The position numbers were made by a program, and so were the translations under genes. From Wyeomyia smithii (lineage: Eukaryota; Arthropoda; Insecta; Diptera; Culicidae), in contig NC_073695.1 in assembly GCF_029784165.1 (NCBI RefSeq), positions 141,676,748-141,740,747 of the forward strand: DNA of 64,000 nucleotides. The letters run 5' to 3'. The notes beneath the pieces were generated by a model. The model searched no databases and was not told where the DNA came from. It worked only from the letters and a program-made list of their open reading frames with translations. This document shows, piece by piece, positions 1 to 11,847 of this stretch. Numbering within the stretch: position 1 is the stretch's first letter; each line of letters starts with the position of its first letter.

Positions 1-1140
1 AGTTAAGAGGTGCCATACCAACAGAAGCCGCAGGAACATCAACGGAACCGATATTGGTAGAAGTAACTCCAGTGGCGGGTGGGGAGGATCAACGGAAAGC
101 AGCGGAGCAGTAGCTAAATGCACTGAGATTTCTTGTTCTGGCAGGCAGTAAACAAGATCGAGTATACGCCCCAGATTATTACGCAGTGTATTGACTTGTT
201 TCAAGTTCAGGAATTCGAATCCATCGATGACTGAAGCACTAGCAACATGAAGCGGAAGAGAACTATCACATTGCACTACATTCTCTCCATTAAACCAGGA
301 AATTTGCGGCTGGTTGTAATCACCGCAAAAGAGAACTCTGTCGTTCAGAGAGCCTTTGTCACATAATTCGCACATCGACAAAATATGCTCGTCAATGAAC
401 CTAACAATTTTGCTTCTATCGGGAGGGATGTAGACTGCAGTAAGCAAGAACTTCGTGCCTTTAATAACAGCAGAAACACAGACTTGTTCAAGACAACTAC
501 CACGGCTTAAATTTATCGCCGAACTACAGAACTTTTGAGCAACGGCAATCAGTACTCCACCGAAACTACTTTTGTTGCTATTACTCACGCTACGATCACA
601 CCGATAGACGTTGTAAGCAGATCCGAACAGTTGAAGGGAATCGATACAGTCATCTAAACCGGTTTCTGTAAGCATGATTATATCATAATTGCAGTCACTA
701 GATGCAAGCAACAGGTCGTCTAGTTTAGTCCTTGAACCTCGCACGTTCTGGTAGTAGGCGTGAACAACATTCGCGTCAATGTCGTGTGTAGTAAGCTCCG
801 GTATTGAATGATTCTGACAGGAACTATCGGGCTCAGGAACACTGCTGATAGTCGGTTCGTCGCTGCTAAAACGTGAAAAAGAATCAGGCAGATGGACTGT
901 ACTAGGGAGCGCATACTTGCCTGAGAAAGGTCCACGGGAGATCCCATCGCCAACCACAACCGAAGGAACAGGACGACTCTGTTGGCAGGAACGATCTGGA
1001 GCTGAGCGAACACGTCGACAAAATGTATCGGGGAGAAGAACTTGGTTGGGTGCCTCAGGGACTCTCTTAGTACTGTGGGCAGTGCGTCCTGGTGGATGAA
1101 CTGCGCGAACTAACTCTCTGGCAGCGGGTCTAGTTAATTG
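1..1140 (-). CDS. CR1-like ORF2, endonuclease part (partial, runs off left edge)
   Basis: On the minus strand the frame is open from the TAG at 1141-1143 down to base 1. It encodes the N-terminal half of a non-LTR retrotransposon ORF2. A linker holds the short motif GPFSGKY (around 930). Next comes the start of an apurinic/apyrimidinic-type endonuclease with YYQNVRG (around 750), LTETGLDD, a glycine-rich GGVLIAV block and CGDYNQPQ (around 320), then an LDLVYC block and a proline-rich HPP block. The endonuclease nicks target DNA for target-primed reverse transcription. YQNVRG is typical of insect CR1-clade endonucleases. The RT would lie left of the window. No stop or frameshift was found in the part read. 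Clade assignment is by recognition. Confidence 0.75.
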
Positions 1141-1447
1141 CTAGACGGAATAGTCGATCCGTTGTCTGGCATTATTTGCGCGTTTCTGATAAATTGGACA
1201 ATTTGAGCTCCATGCTAAATGATCAATGTCAAAAATTTCATCACAGGGGAACTTTCGTTCCCTGTTTCTATGATCACAATTTACGCACTTCTCGAAATCG
1301 GCTTCACATTCGTTTGCTTTGTGATCACCAGCGCATTTTGGGCAGCACGGAGGTTTATCACATGTTGACGCTTTATGTCCGTAAGCAAAGCAATTGTAGC
1401 ATCGGTTAACATTCACATCTTCCTGTACCCAGCAGCGATTCCGCGTA
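1141..1447 (-). CDS. Retrotransposon gag C-terminus with zinc knuckles (5'-truncated)
   Basis: This minus-strand frame encodes the end of an ORF1/gag nucleic-acid-binding protein. It has three cysteine-rich knuckles: CYNCFAYGHKASTC, then CPKCAGDHKANEC, then CVNC followed by a distal CP. This CCHC array is known from Jockey, I and R1-type gags, where it binds the element RNA. The frame ends with TAG at 1141-1143 and the endonuclease frame continues in the same phase immediately after it. The two are therefore probably one element, separated only by a stop codon. Upstream the frame closes near 1447, so most of gag is missing and the element is 5'-truncated. Confidence 0.7.
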
Positions 1448-1559
1448 TTATTTTAAAGTACGTATGTTTTAAGTAGTATTCTATAACCTCCAGTTATCCT
1501 GGCTAACAGTTATTTTCATTATTCTCCATCTTTATTTGTTAAAAATTCATCTGACAAAA

Positions 1560-2465
1560 ATAGTCTTAATGAATATGGACTAGTCAGATTAAAAACTACA
1601 ACGAATTCTCACTGCAAATTTAAATGATGGTGTGCCGAAATCATAAAGATCTTCCACTTTGGAGAATGCTCGGATGCAGCAAGCTAACGGGTCGTTGAAT
1701 CCGAAATTAGTGCGGTGAAAGCTAGGTTGTAACAATCCAGTAGAGCGAAGATGACGCTGTGAGGCCCGGAAATTCAATTTAGAAAGGATTTCTGGTGAGT
1801 CGATTTCGGAGTTTAAAACTTTTGCTATGAACACCGCTTGCTGAACTTCTCTGCGTTGTTGCAACGTATCAATCCCAAGCAGACGACAACGATCAGGATA
1901 TGGAGGCAGGCCACGGAAGATTTCTTAACGCAATCCGCACGTATCTTTTCTGCACTCGCTCAAGTCGCAAATTCCAAACTAGTTGTGGGGGCCCCAAACC
2001 AAGCTGGCATTTTCGAGGAGTGTCGCTCTAGCGATTATGTTGGTACGATGTAGATTGAATGTAAGTTTAGTATCCAATAAAACTCCGAGGTCACTAACGC
2101 GGTCAATTCCTGTTAGGTCTTGATTATCGATTTGATAGTTGAATACAATTGGATTCATTTTTCGGTGGAAGGTCATAACTTGACACTTACTAATGCAAAT
2201 CGTCAACAGGTTTTTGCGACACCAGTAAACAAACTTATCCAAAAGTCCCAGAAGTCCCGCCGACAGTCGTCGATAGAGCGTATTATCAGATACAGCTTGA
2301 GATCGTCTGCGTATACTAGTTTACAGCCAACATCCAGCAGTAGGGAAACGTCATTGAAGAACAGCGTAAACAGCAATGGTCCTAAGTTGCTACCGTGTGG
2401 AACGCCGGACGTGTTTGAAAACTGAGACGGATAGTTCTCTTCCGCTAGCGAACTGAGCTAAGAAA
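1560..2465 (-). pseudogene. CR1-like RT C-terminal fragment (element B)
   Basis: The minus strand carries the palm and C-terminal part of a non-LTR RT. The fragment begins near 2465 with GVPHGSNLGPLLF (about 2400) and YADDLKLYL (about 2310), which hold the catalytic aspartates. A frameshift lies near 2240, before WCRKNLLTICISKCQ. About 35 residues seem to be missing between LTFNLHRTNIIARA and LENASLVWGPHN, and another break follows near 1979. The last open piece (1589-1864) has the C-terminal LRSTGLLQPSFHRTNFGFND block shared by CR1 elements. It is a 5'-truncated, dead copy. It abuts the gag/endonuclease fragment but need not be the same element, because the order is wrong for a single copy. 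Confidence 0.75.
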
Positions 2466-3478
2466 CTAAATTGATGGCGTTATAATTATTTCCATCTCTA
2501 AATACACAAAACAAGTGTTCTATGCTCAAATACACAGTTATAACTATGAAATGTTTTCATTGTTAGGTTGGGTATATTAGTATGAGTATGCTATTTGGAT
2601 GGAAATGAGAATTACTCTGAGAAGAAAATTAAAACCAAAAAATTATGGTGGCGTTATATTGTGCTTTTCGTCATTGTTTAGACTTTTGATACGAAATTGA
2701 CCAACCTACAAAATTACTTTGACAGCTACGCGACATTGCAAACAGTGTGTGGAATCTATCATGAACAATTTAATCAAGTGCACTACTGTTTCTAGCAGGG
2801 TTTTTCTTTACAATTTGAACATTCATAATAGCTACTTAAATAAGTAAATTCATTTTGTTAAATATTCAAGACATGGGGGACATTCTTGCGATGGTTGAAA
2901 AGCGGCGGAGAGCTGATTCAACGGTGTACGGTGTGATTTTCCTTTACGCAATTCAAAAAACGCCACCCGAAATTTGCTTGCCGCCTTTCGCTTAGCAAAC
3001 ATATATGCAATCATGTCCTTGTTCAAGTATTTCAGTTTTTAACTGGAGCAGTAAGCACTCTGGTTAGGCCACAAAATTTATCACTCTTCGAGATTCACGG
3101 AACATTTTCGTTTATTGCTCGTGCAAAAATTTGTTGTCATCATCGGTTGAGAAACATCGGATGCAGTAAACCCAAATCTACGGGATCGTAGGTGCACCCA
3201 CATTTGTTGTTATATGCGTCTATGACTTTTAGGAGAAAAATCCAAAATTTCATAATTTTTATTTCCTCAAAATCGGCGGTTATTTTTTTTTAATAAAATA
3301 TTGTTTATTTGGTCATAAGAATTCATAATTTTCAACACTAAAACATAAGTTAATCTTCTAAATTCAAAGTGAAATCTAGCGAATTCACATCAATTCTCTC
3401 ATTTTTATTTATATTTACAAAGCTTACATATTTCTTCAAAGTTTTCAAAACTTCATTTCTGTTCGTCGTTGGCACGTG
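2466..3478. other. AT-rich spacer without recognised gene
   Basis: I see no coding frame with transposon motifs, no RNA gene and no clear repeat structure here. The sequence is AT-rich with short homopolymers. It ends at the TTTATT tail of the element that starts at 3479. Confidence 0.4.
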
Positions 3479-4339
3479 TTTATTTATTTATTTATTCTAC
3501 ACCGTCTTTGAACAAGTCATACAGACTGAATAACCTATACATAAATTTTAACTATTCCTAATTCTATTTGAAAAAAAACGGTTCTTGACAACATAAGATC
3601 GAACATATCACTAATGTCGTTAAATGCACGGAGGCACGCGTCTAGTGAGTTATGATAACCATAGCAGGTTCGGTGGTGAGGGATACCTAGCAATGATGTG
3701 CTACGGAGTCGTCGGGAGGGTGCATTGAAATGAACTTGTTCAAGTAGGGCAGGACAGTCGATGGTTCCGTTGATTAGGTCGAAGATGAACATTCTCTGCT
3801 GATTGAGGCGCCTATTGACAAGGGCTCTAATTGAATAAGTTGGCATCGATCGGTGTAGGGCGGGAGATTATTTGGATCGTTCCACGGGAGACCGCGTAAA
3901 GCAAATCGTAAGAACTTTTTTTGAATCCGCTCTATTTTAAAAATCTGTGTCATTTGGAACGGGCACCAAACAGGAGAGGCGTACTCCAGAATACTGCGCA
4001 CTAACGAGCAATATAGAATTTTGAGAGCGTAAATATCAGTAAAATTGGAGGTATGACGGCGAATAAATCCCAACACAGAAAATGCTTTTGCGGTGATGAT
4101 TCCTATGTGCTCGTTAAATTTAAGTTTTGAATCAATTGTGACTCCCAGGCCACAGATGGATTGTACTCGGTCGAGACACTCAGAACCCAGTAAATATCGA
4201 TTTTCAACTGGATCGTTGCAGCGAGTGAAGGATATAATTTTGCATTTTTTGTAATTAACACGCATGCCGTTGTTATCGCACCAAATCATCAGAATATTCA
4301 GATCTTCTTGCAACGCTCCACAGTCTGCCAAGGATGAAT
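3479..4339 (-). mobile_element. CR1 element D, 3' part (RT C-terminus and tail)
   Basis: This is the 3' end of a minus-strand CR1 element. The tail at 3479-3496 is a (TTTA)n run on the plus strand, so AATA-type repeats end the element. The frame at 3774-4331 encodes the region after the YADD motif (ALQEDLNILMIWCDNNGMR, then LYCSLVRSILEYASPVW), and 3535-3846 encodes the C-terminus (LRSTSLLGIPHHRTCYGYH). One frameshift separates the two frames near 3800. The missing upstream part resumes at 8610 on the other side of element C, and the RT text picks up at the equivalent place. A 6-bp duplication (ATGAAT at 4334-4339 and 8610-8615) marks the insertion of C. Confidence 0.8.
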
Positions 4340-4592
4340 TTATTATTATTAATATTTATTATTATTTATTGAATTTCGTCATCCGACTACACGTCTAAAT
4401 GATATTTGATATTTGGTCTGTGAAAAGCCACCTTGAGCAAACTTATGTCTTCACTCAAAGCGGCATAAAAACCTAGTATCTTTTAGTACAACACAATCAC
4501 AAGATAAAACTATTAGATTGAAACAATACAGAATTCTTAACAAGTGAACAAATACAGTTAAAAGACTAAACTAATATAACGTCGGTTATAAT

Positions 4593-7440
4593 CTAAAGCC
4601 ATCTACCGAATTGGCTCATGCAGTCCGTAGTTGGTGCGATGTGACCTAACCCGTAGTAGTTGATTGTTCCGTTGTGGTCGGAGTGGGCAATGTAATGTAA
4701 CTGAAGAAGCGACAGAATGGTAGGGCAGTCATAAACGCCCAATAGTATCCTATGGGCGGTGTTTGCTAAAATATCCTTGCGACGTTGTTCGAGCGGCGCT
4801 AAGCCAATCAGTAGACACAGTTGTTCATAGGACGGTCGAGCGTCAGGGTTTCTCCATGGTAGCATACAGAAAATTTTCCGAATAGAACATTTCTGTATTC
4901 GCTCCAAACGGTTAGTCCAGAACTCATAATGTGGATTCCAAACTACACAGCTAGCTTCGAGGATAGAGCGTACTAAAGAGCAATAGAGAGCACGCAGAGT
5001 TCCAGGATCAATGAATTCTCGTCCAATTCTGAAAATAATTCCCAGTTGTCGATTCGCCTTGTTAATAATCGTCATATAGTGTTGTCTAAACGTCAAATGA
5101 GAATCCAACACCACGCCAAGGTCAGTTACAATATTGCTGCGTCTTAAATACGTATCTCCAATGCAGTAATCATAAACCAAAGGCTGTTTTTTGCGACTGA
5201 AGCTGATAACAGAGCATTTTGAGATGCTGATTGTCATACGGTTAGATTCACACCATTGTGCAAACAAATCTTCGTAGCTTTGAAGTCTTGCGCAGTCGTC
5301 GATAGATTCTATCAGTAAATAGATTTAACATCATCAGCATAACATAATCTGGTTCCACGTGGCAGCAACCGAGTGACATCATTAATGTACAATGAAAAAA
5401 GTAGCGGGCCTAAAATGCTACCTTGTGGTACTCCTGAGCGGATAAGGAACCAACAAGATTGAGATGATCCCAACTTGACGTTAAATTTGCGATAGCGTAG
5501 ATAAGAGCTATGCCACGAAAGCAAGCAAGGTGACACGCCTAGTTTGTTAAGCTTAGCGAGTAATATTTCATGGTCTACCCGATCGAATGCTGCTTTGAGA
5601 TCAGTGTAGATGGCATCAATTTGATTGCCTTTTTCCATGGTGCGCAGACACAACGATTTAATTTCCAATAAGTTGGTTGTAACTGATCGGCTTGGATAAA
5701 AACCATGTTGAGAAGTGGATATGTAATTTTTCACCCGAAACATCAGATGATTATAAATTATATTCTCAAATATTTTAGAACATGCGCACAGTAAAGTGAT
5801 TCCACGATAATGCTCCACATTCTGCTTATCACCTTTTTTAAATATAGGAAACATATGCGATGACTTCCAACTCACAGGAAACTTATGGCTTCGTAAAGAG
5901 AGATTCAGCAAAACAGTGATAGGAAACTTAAACGCCTCGCAACATGCCTTCAAAAGAGCGGCAGGAATACCATCAGGTTCAGGGCAATACGATTGTTTTA
6001 GCTTGTGAATGGCTAATTCCACGTCATCGGCAGCAACAGTAAATGATCCGGCTGTGAATACATCACTGGGGACAGACGATAGGGCGTCTGCTACGAAACC
6101 GGGCGAGGCAGAATCAGTGCCGAACACACTCAAAAAATGTTTACCGAATAAACCACATTTACTATTATTGTTCAATGCGACTTCGTCTTTTAAGAACTTT
6201 GTAGAAGGCAGACCGTCCTCTTTGCGCTTAAAGTTAACAAATTTCTAAAAGCTTTTTGGATTGGATTGTAAGTTTCGTTCAGTGTTGCGAGCATAGTTCA
6301 AGTAGAGTCTCTTATTCAGAATCTTATATTTGAAACTAGCTAGTTTAAAATGATACCGATTAGATGCATTTCTCACCCTGTGATAGGCACGAAGGCAGGC
6401 ATTTTTCTGCCGTTTAAGTCGGCTTAATTCCCTATTACCCCACGCTGGTCTTCAGCGCAGGCGCACACGGGGAACATAAAATGAAATTTTTTCTAGTATT
6501 TTAGTGGTAAAACAGGCAACAGCTTCATCGACGTCATTACAGGTAGTTAGAAACGTCCAGTCAATACCAATAAGTGCTGTATTAATAGCGTCAAAATTAC
6601 TCCGCCGAAAGTCATAAGCATTCGAGTCAAATTCCTCAACAAACATAGCACTAACTGGCCTATCAAATCTTACCATCACGGGAGGGTGATGAGGGTTAAT
6701 ATTACTGAGTACATCGAGTGCAGTGGTAACAGAGCAAGCTGGCAAAGCATGTTGATTAGCGAAAATTGAATCCAAGAGCCTTCCATTCGGATTGAGCACC
6801 GAATTTATCTGGTAAAGACCATTCAAAGCTACATTATCTAAGAGACGGGCACTGCCAATATTAACAGATGAATGTTGCGCACCAACAACCATATATCTAC
6901 CGTTCGGGTGCAATGACCAAGCTAAACCAGCGCGATTGTAATCTCCAAATAACAATAAATCATCATTGGAGCCGAGCGATTCATTAACAATTTCAATTGA
7001 CGAAAGATGGTGATCGATAACTTCTATTTCATTGCGTAGATTTGGCGGTATATAGATAGCACCAATCACTAGTTTTGCATTCATGGTAGCAATGGTAACC
7101 CAAAGCTGCTCAAGTGAATCATCCATTGCATTGCTTAGTAGCGAAGACGGCATTGAACTACGAACTGCAATAATCACTCCGCAACCACAGGTTTTATTAC
7201 TATTTTTAGAGCAGCGATCAGAACGAAAAACGGTATAATCTTTACCAAACAACTGGCACGAGTTGATTTGCGAATCATGCCAAGTCTCCGTTAGCACGAT
7301 GCAATCGTACGGGGAATCTGACACTGCGAGACTAAAATCAGTGATTTTGCTGCGTAGGCCCCGAACATTTTGATAGCAGATTAAGAGCGGTGCAGAAACT
7401 GGAAGACTGGTTTTTATCAGCTGTTCATTGTACCAAACGA
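4593..7440 (-). pseudogene. CR1 ORF2 (endonuclease + RT), element C
   Basis: The endonuclease runs from about 7400 (CYQNVRGLRSKI, LTETWHDS, GVIIAVRSS, FGDYNRAG, then HHPP). The RT follows with YCPEPDGIP, FKKGDKQNVEHYRGI, AFDRVDHEIL, SGVPQGSILGPLLF and YADDVK, and the thumb and C-terminus lie at 4593-5267. Damage visible by eye is a TGA at 6452-6454, a TAG near 6247, and a frameshift just after YADD near 5305. Catalytic residues are otherwise present, so the copy is fairly young but inactive. Protein identity to element E is high by eye across the endonuclease. The linker with the GKY motif seen in A, D and E is not found upstream of the endonuclease here. Confidence 0.8.
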
Positions 7441-7556
7441 CGAGCTATGGCAGAAGAAAGAAGGGTGATTTTTTTGAAGATTCATAAAAGGCATTAGCTT
7501 AATTGGACTGGGGGCCCGGTGGCCCCCATGTTCCAACGGCGGTTGATCAATTAAAT

Positions 7557-8468
7557 TTACCTAGTCAGGCGGGACGCAGGTGTTGACAAATCGATTCGCG
7601 GGAGTTTGCTTATATTGGGCATCCAAAAATCCTGAGACCTATTCCTTTGATCCTCGAAGGCACGATAATATATTCCTTTTGGCCAAGTAGATGGGTCAAG
7701 CGCGTTATCTTTCATATGTAAATCGACAAGTCGGCGTCGAAAATGAAACAAAAGCGAACGATTTCAAATCAGCATCTTTCTTTATTAATTTCTTGACGAA
7801 CGGTTGAGCGCCAGGCATACATTTCTGCACAAGTACATCAACGTCCTCTTCAGAGACGTGCGGGGCAATGCGTGAGAGGTACAACAAAAATTTTTCTGGT
7901 GGCTTGGGCACAGTCTCAACGATTTCGTTTATATTCTCAGCTGATCGCGTTCCACTAAGTAATTTTTTGCGCTTTTGGGCAGTTTTAGAGTTTCATCTGG
8001 AGAAATTGTTCTCGGGCGCTGAGTTGAGCGGCTACTGCATTGAACGGACGTAGCCGACACAGAATGTATCTTTTCCGAGACAGACTTAATTAAAGCATTG
8101 ATTTGACCAGGCTCATCTCTAATGCCATTCATACAACAGTTGATCAATATCTTTTCCGAGACAGACTTAATTAAAGCATTGATTTGACCAAGCTCATCTC
8201 CAATGCCATTCATACAACAGTTGATCAAATAGGAAACAGATGAGATCACAGTATTGTTAATATCAGGTGCCGCTTGCCCTTTCAGCTGATCAACAGCTTT
8301 CAGACAATTAGCACAGAACCACAACAAGTTTGTTTGCCCGTTGACAAAATCGAGCTTCGAGCGAATCCACCCGAAGCATTTTATATGGGCAACACGATCA
8401 CATAAATGGCATTTAATTAGATTTAGGTTTTTGAATGGCTCGGAGCATTCATAGCAACATATATCCAT
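7557..8468 (-). pseudogene. CR1 ORF1 (PHD-like zinc finger protein), element C
   Basis: The likely start is the ATG at 8466-8468, because MDICCYECSEPF opens a PHD-like finger (C-x2-C, C-x2-C, H-x4-C, then WFCANC). Next is a helical stretch with an in-frame 81-bp tandem duplication (repeat starts at about 8070 and 8151). The C-terminal domain has KFLLYLSRIAPHVSEEDV, FAFVSF and ALDP-TWP-G followed by an R-FED block. Elements D and E share this layout. In CR1 elements ORF1 is an RNA-binding chaperone-like partner of ORF2, and the finger's ligand here is unknown. Frameshifts near 7970 and 7735 break the frame, so it is a pseudogene. Confidence 0.7.
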
Positions 8469-8614
8469 ATCGAGCAAAACAGTCGACACAACCAAAAAAT
8501 GCTCAAAGGCGATAGCGCAATGCACAAGTTGTCGAGGTGGAAAGCTCTTAGATGCTGATTGCAGTGAGTGCTCAAAGATTGCGCGTCACAAGAAGAGCGC
8601 GCACAGAGTATGAA

Positions 8615-11100
8615 TCAATGAACAAGTTTCAAATCATGAGCGAAAGATAGTTTTCTTGACGAGATCAGTGCATACAGATCATTAACGAATATGTTGAATA
8701 ATAGGGGCCCGAGCACGCTGCCTTGAGGTACACCGGATGCAATGTGGAAAATGTAAGAGTGGGCGGAGTTAACCAATACGTACGCAGAACGGTTTGTTAG
8801 GTATGAGAATAACCACTCCATGATCCATTCTAGGAAACCCATCCGCCTCATCTTAGCAATTATTAAAACATGTGGCACAGTGTCGAAGGCCTTCGCAAAA
8901 TCTATGTACACAAGGTCAATTTGACGTTTTGCATCAACTTCTCTGGATAGGGTGGTTACGTAGCACATCAGATTCGTCGTCGTTGATCGGTGTTTCATGA
9001 AACCATGCTGGAACTCAGATAAGAATGGTGACACTGCACTGTATAGCACTTGGTGAACCAATTTTTCAAAAACTTTGCTCAGACAGCTAAGTATGTAGAT
9101 TCCGCGATAGTTAGTTACTTTATTAGTCCTTTATTGACAACTAAATCTTCCAGAGACTTTCGTACGTCGTTCGTGGAAAACTGGATGTTGGGCAGATTCA
9201 GGTCATACACTGGTACGTGAGCGAATGCATTATAGTTTGCTGGACACGTTTTCGAAAAAGGTCGCGAAGAGATTGGCGGTTGTACTGCTAGTCCGAGCTT
9301 CCACACCGTCGGGGTTCATAATATTCGGAATACGGTTGTTTGAATTTTGCTGTCTGGTGAAGTCCCAAAATCGTTTGGGATTTTGCTTAATGCTCAACTG
9401 GATTTTGGCGATATAGTCAACGTAGATGGATGTTAGCAGAGCTTTGTATGCCGGCTCTACTTCATACACATTGACGCGATCTCGGTCTGACTTTGAGAGA
9501 AAAAAGCGTTTCCGGGTCTTCCTGATAATATTACGAATATTGCGCAGCTCGTTAGTCCACCATGGATTTTTAGAATTAGCGCTGAATGTTCGTCTTTTCT
9601 TTGCCACAATATCGCTAAGAATCTTCTGAAGTTCACTGTAAATCTTCGAAGCAAGTCATCGACAGAGCCAGTACCCAGTACAGTCTTCCAGTTGATGTCT
9701 GTAAGTGCGTCGTTTATTGACTCAAAGTCACATGTCCGGTAGTCATGCATCAGGCAATCGTCCTCATCGTCTAAAGAGATGGGTGCAGTATCACCCTCGT
9801 CAATCAATAAAATGAAAGGTGCGTGATGAGTATCAACTGGAAGCAACGGAATCGGAGGCAAAACGAGGTCGAGATGATCTGGCTGGTTGACGAAGGCGAC
9901 ATCCAGGAGTCTGCCGTTTGAATTAAGAAAGTGATTAACCTGCCTCAAACCGGTTGCGAAGAGAGTTTCCGTGAGATTGCACTCCTGATCGGAAGATGCA
10001 TTAGAAGAAACATATCCGTTGATTTCATCGTCAACATAGGGCGGGAAGGTTGAAGTCTCCAATAGATAGAACGATGTCAGCATACGACGAGCGATCTAAA
10101 ATTGTTTGCATAGCACTTGCGTGTGCCGAATATAGTTCTTGAGCAGAGTTGGGCGGGAGGTAAATGGCTGCCACGTAAAGCGATCGATGCTGCAAGCTAA
10201 TGCGAACTGCTACTTGCTCGAGCTGGTCACAGTCACTCAATGACACGGAGCTGCAACTAAGGTGACTTTTGACGGCTATCAGCACGCCGCCCCCTCGAAA
10301 GTGAACACATGTCGCTTCATTTCGATCACAGCGAAAGAGAGTATAATTGGACGATATTTCTGCACTGTCGATAACGGCGTTGAGCCACGTTTCCGTGAGA
10401 ACAATCACGTCGTAATCGCTGCTACTTAACAGTAACCGCAGTTGAGCGATCAGGGTGCGCAAACCTCTCACATTCTGGTAGCACAGATATAAAGTGACCC
10501 GGAGCTTTTTCTGCCGCAACGGACGACGGTTGAGTGCTGGAAACATTTGGAATTACGGTGGGCGTATCATGGTTCCGTACTTGCCTGCATTGACGGTTTG
10601 GAAGACACCTTCTCCGTTCTCGAGCACAGGACCGGGATGGCTGTAGGTCGCTGGCAGGAATAACTCGACTGTGCCGAGGGGATTAGGGTCTTCCATAAGG
10701 CTTGCAGGCGTGCATCCCGGGAATGACCGATTCCAAATGGTGTGAAGATGGTGTGGCGTTAATATTGATGTTGCAGAAAAATCTCTCGGAGTTTGGACAC
10801 GATCATTGAAAAGCGGTTGACTAGAACGGTCGCGAGTATCAGGTACATAAACATCAGAGGAATGATGATACTTGCCTGGTGTAGTGAGTTGGAAGACCCT
10901 GTCACCGACCCCAAACACAGGACCGGAACGGCTATTGAACGAGGACTGCACAGGCGCGACTGCGGTGGGGAGATCAAGGGCTTCCAAAATATTAGTACGA
11001 GTGCGTTCCGGATGATTTAGCTCAGTCCCATCATAGGTGTTACAGGAGACGATACCTGGGATAGCAAAAGTTGTGTGGTTGGTTATTTGGTTCTCAGCGG
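8615..11100 (-). pseudogene. CR1 ORF2 (endonuclease + RT), element D, badly damaged
   Basis: The N-terminal linker (10553-11100) contains the short block SRSGPVF...VFQL...GKY twice (around 10870-10930 and 10574-10640). The endonuclease follows (CYQNVRGLRTLI, LTETWL, GGGVLIAVKS, GDFN). The RT then shows TNYRGI, AFDTVPH and SGVPQGSVLGPLLF. The catalytic YADD equivalent reads FAHD, so an aspartate is replaced. Other damage is a stop at 10553-10555, frameshifts near 10045, 9620 and 9240, an internal deletion near 9117 that removes the RT finger segment, and the insertion of element C at 8610. This is clearly the older partner of the nested pair. Confidence 0.8.
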
Positions 11101-11847
11101 AACGCGAAATTTTTGTGCTTTGTAATCCTCGAATTCACGAAAGAGAGTACCCTCCGGCCATGTTCCCGGATCCAGAGCCTTGGCCTTTAGGGATGAATCA
11201 ATTCCAATTTTGAAGGACACGAATGTGAGAGTGCTGATATCCTTGTCCTTCGGAACAAGCTTAACAACAACAGGATCGTTGTCGATATCGAGATTGAATT
11301 TCGCTAAAGATGACATTGACTCCACAGAAACATCCGGCCGAATCCTCGATATATACAGCCAGAATCTTTCATCGGTATAATTGGTAGCAGGAGCTGCGAT
11401 GATATTGTCCAAAGTCCGTTTACTACCAACAGTGCAGTTGTCCGAAAAACGCGGGACCACATCAGTTTCGCGGGGTCTTTTAAAAGCCCTTTGCTGATCT
11501 ACTGTAGGCCAACGATTTCGCAGTGACGGAGAAAATTGGAGAGTCGGTTTGGTGTTCAGCTGTTTTATTTCGCTATGTAGTTCGGTATTTGCAGTAGTTA
11601 GTGAATTAAGCTGCGGCAATGGATCTGCATTAGATGACAGCATTCGGAAATGGTAATTCTCGAACAGCTCGGCACAGTTGTCACACATCCAGAAAAGGTT
11701 CTTTTTGTGCGATGTAAAATATCCCTGTGGGGCGCGTGATACGCCAGCACATGTGCTCATGTGAAATGTTGCTCCGCAATAACCGCGGCAGGTAACAAAC
11801 CCGATGCCCGAAATAGTGTCAGAGAACTTTGCACACGTTTTTGCCAT
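11083..11847 (-). CDS. CR1 ORF1 (PHD-like zinc finger), element D
   Basis: This open frame of about 254 codons starts at the ATG at 11845-11847 (MAKTCAKF), chosen because the zinc finger begins right after it. The finger pattern is C...C-x3-C...H-x4-C...CDNC. A glutamine/leucine-rich helical middle follows. The C-terminal domain has ERFWLYISRIRPDV, LTFVSFKIG and KALDPGTWPEGTLFREFED, which match elements C and E. The role is probably RNA binding in the retrotransposition particle. The frame is intact, unlike ORF2 of the same element. ORF2's frame is open across the ORF1 stop at 11083 with no obvious ATG, so ORF2 may be made by reinitiation or frameshifting (inference). Confidence 0.7.
   Translation of the reverse strand: MAKTCAKFSDTISGIGFVTCRGYCGATFHMSTCAGVSRAPQGYFTSHKKNLFWMCDNCAELFENYHFRMLSSNADPLPQLNSLTTANTELHSEIKQLNTKPTLQFSPSLRNRWPTVDQQRAFKRPRETDVVPRFSDNCTVGSKRTLDNIIAAPATNYTDERFWLYISRIRPDVSVESMSSLAKFNLDIDNDPVVVKLVPKDKDISTLTFVSFKIGIDSSLKAKALDPGTWPEGTLFREFEDYKAQKFRVPLRTK

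Larger units (their letters stand above)
4340..8609 (-). mobile_element. CR1 element C, nearly full length, nested in element D
   Basis: A minus-strand CR1 retrotransposon of about 4.27 kb, with its 3' tail at 4340-4370 (TTATTATT-type on the plus strand) and its 5' end at about 8609. It is flanked by ATGAAT on both sides, a candidate 6-bp target-site duplication. It holds ORF1 (7557-8468) and ORF2 (4593-7440), both broken. Its 3' UTR shares blocks with that of element E at 28.65-28.84 kb (for example GGCATAAAAACC), so C and E belong to one family. The insertion site lies just after the YADD-equivalent motif of element D. Confidence 0.8.
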
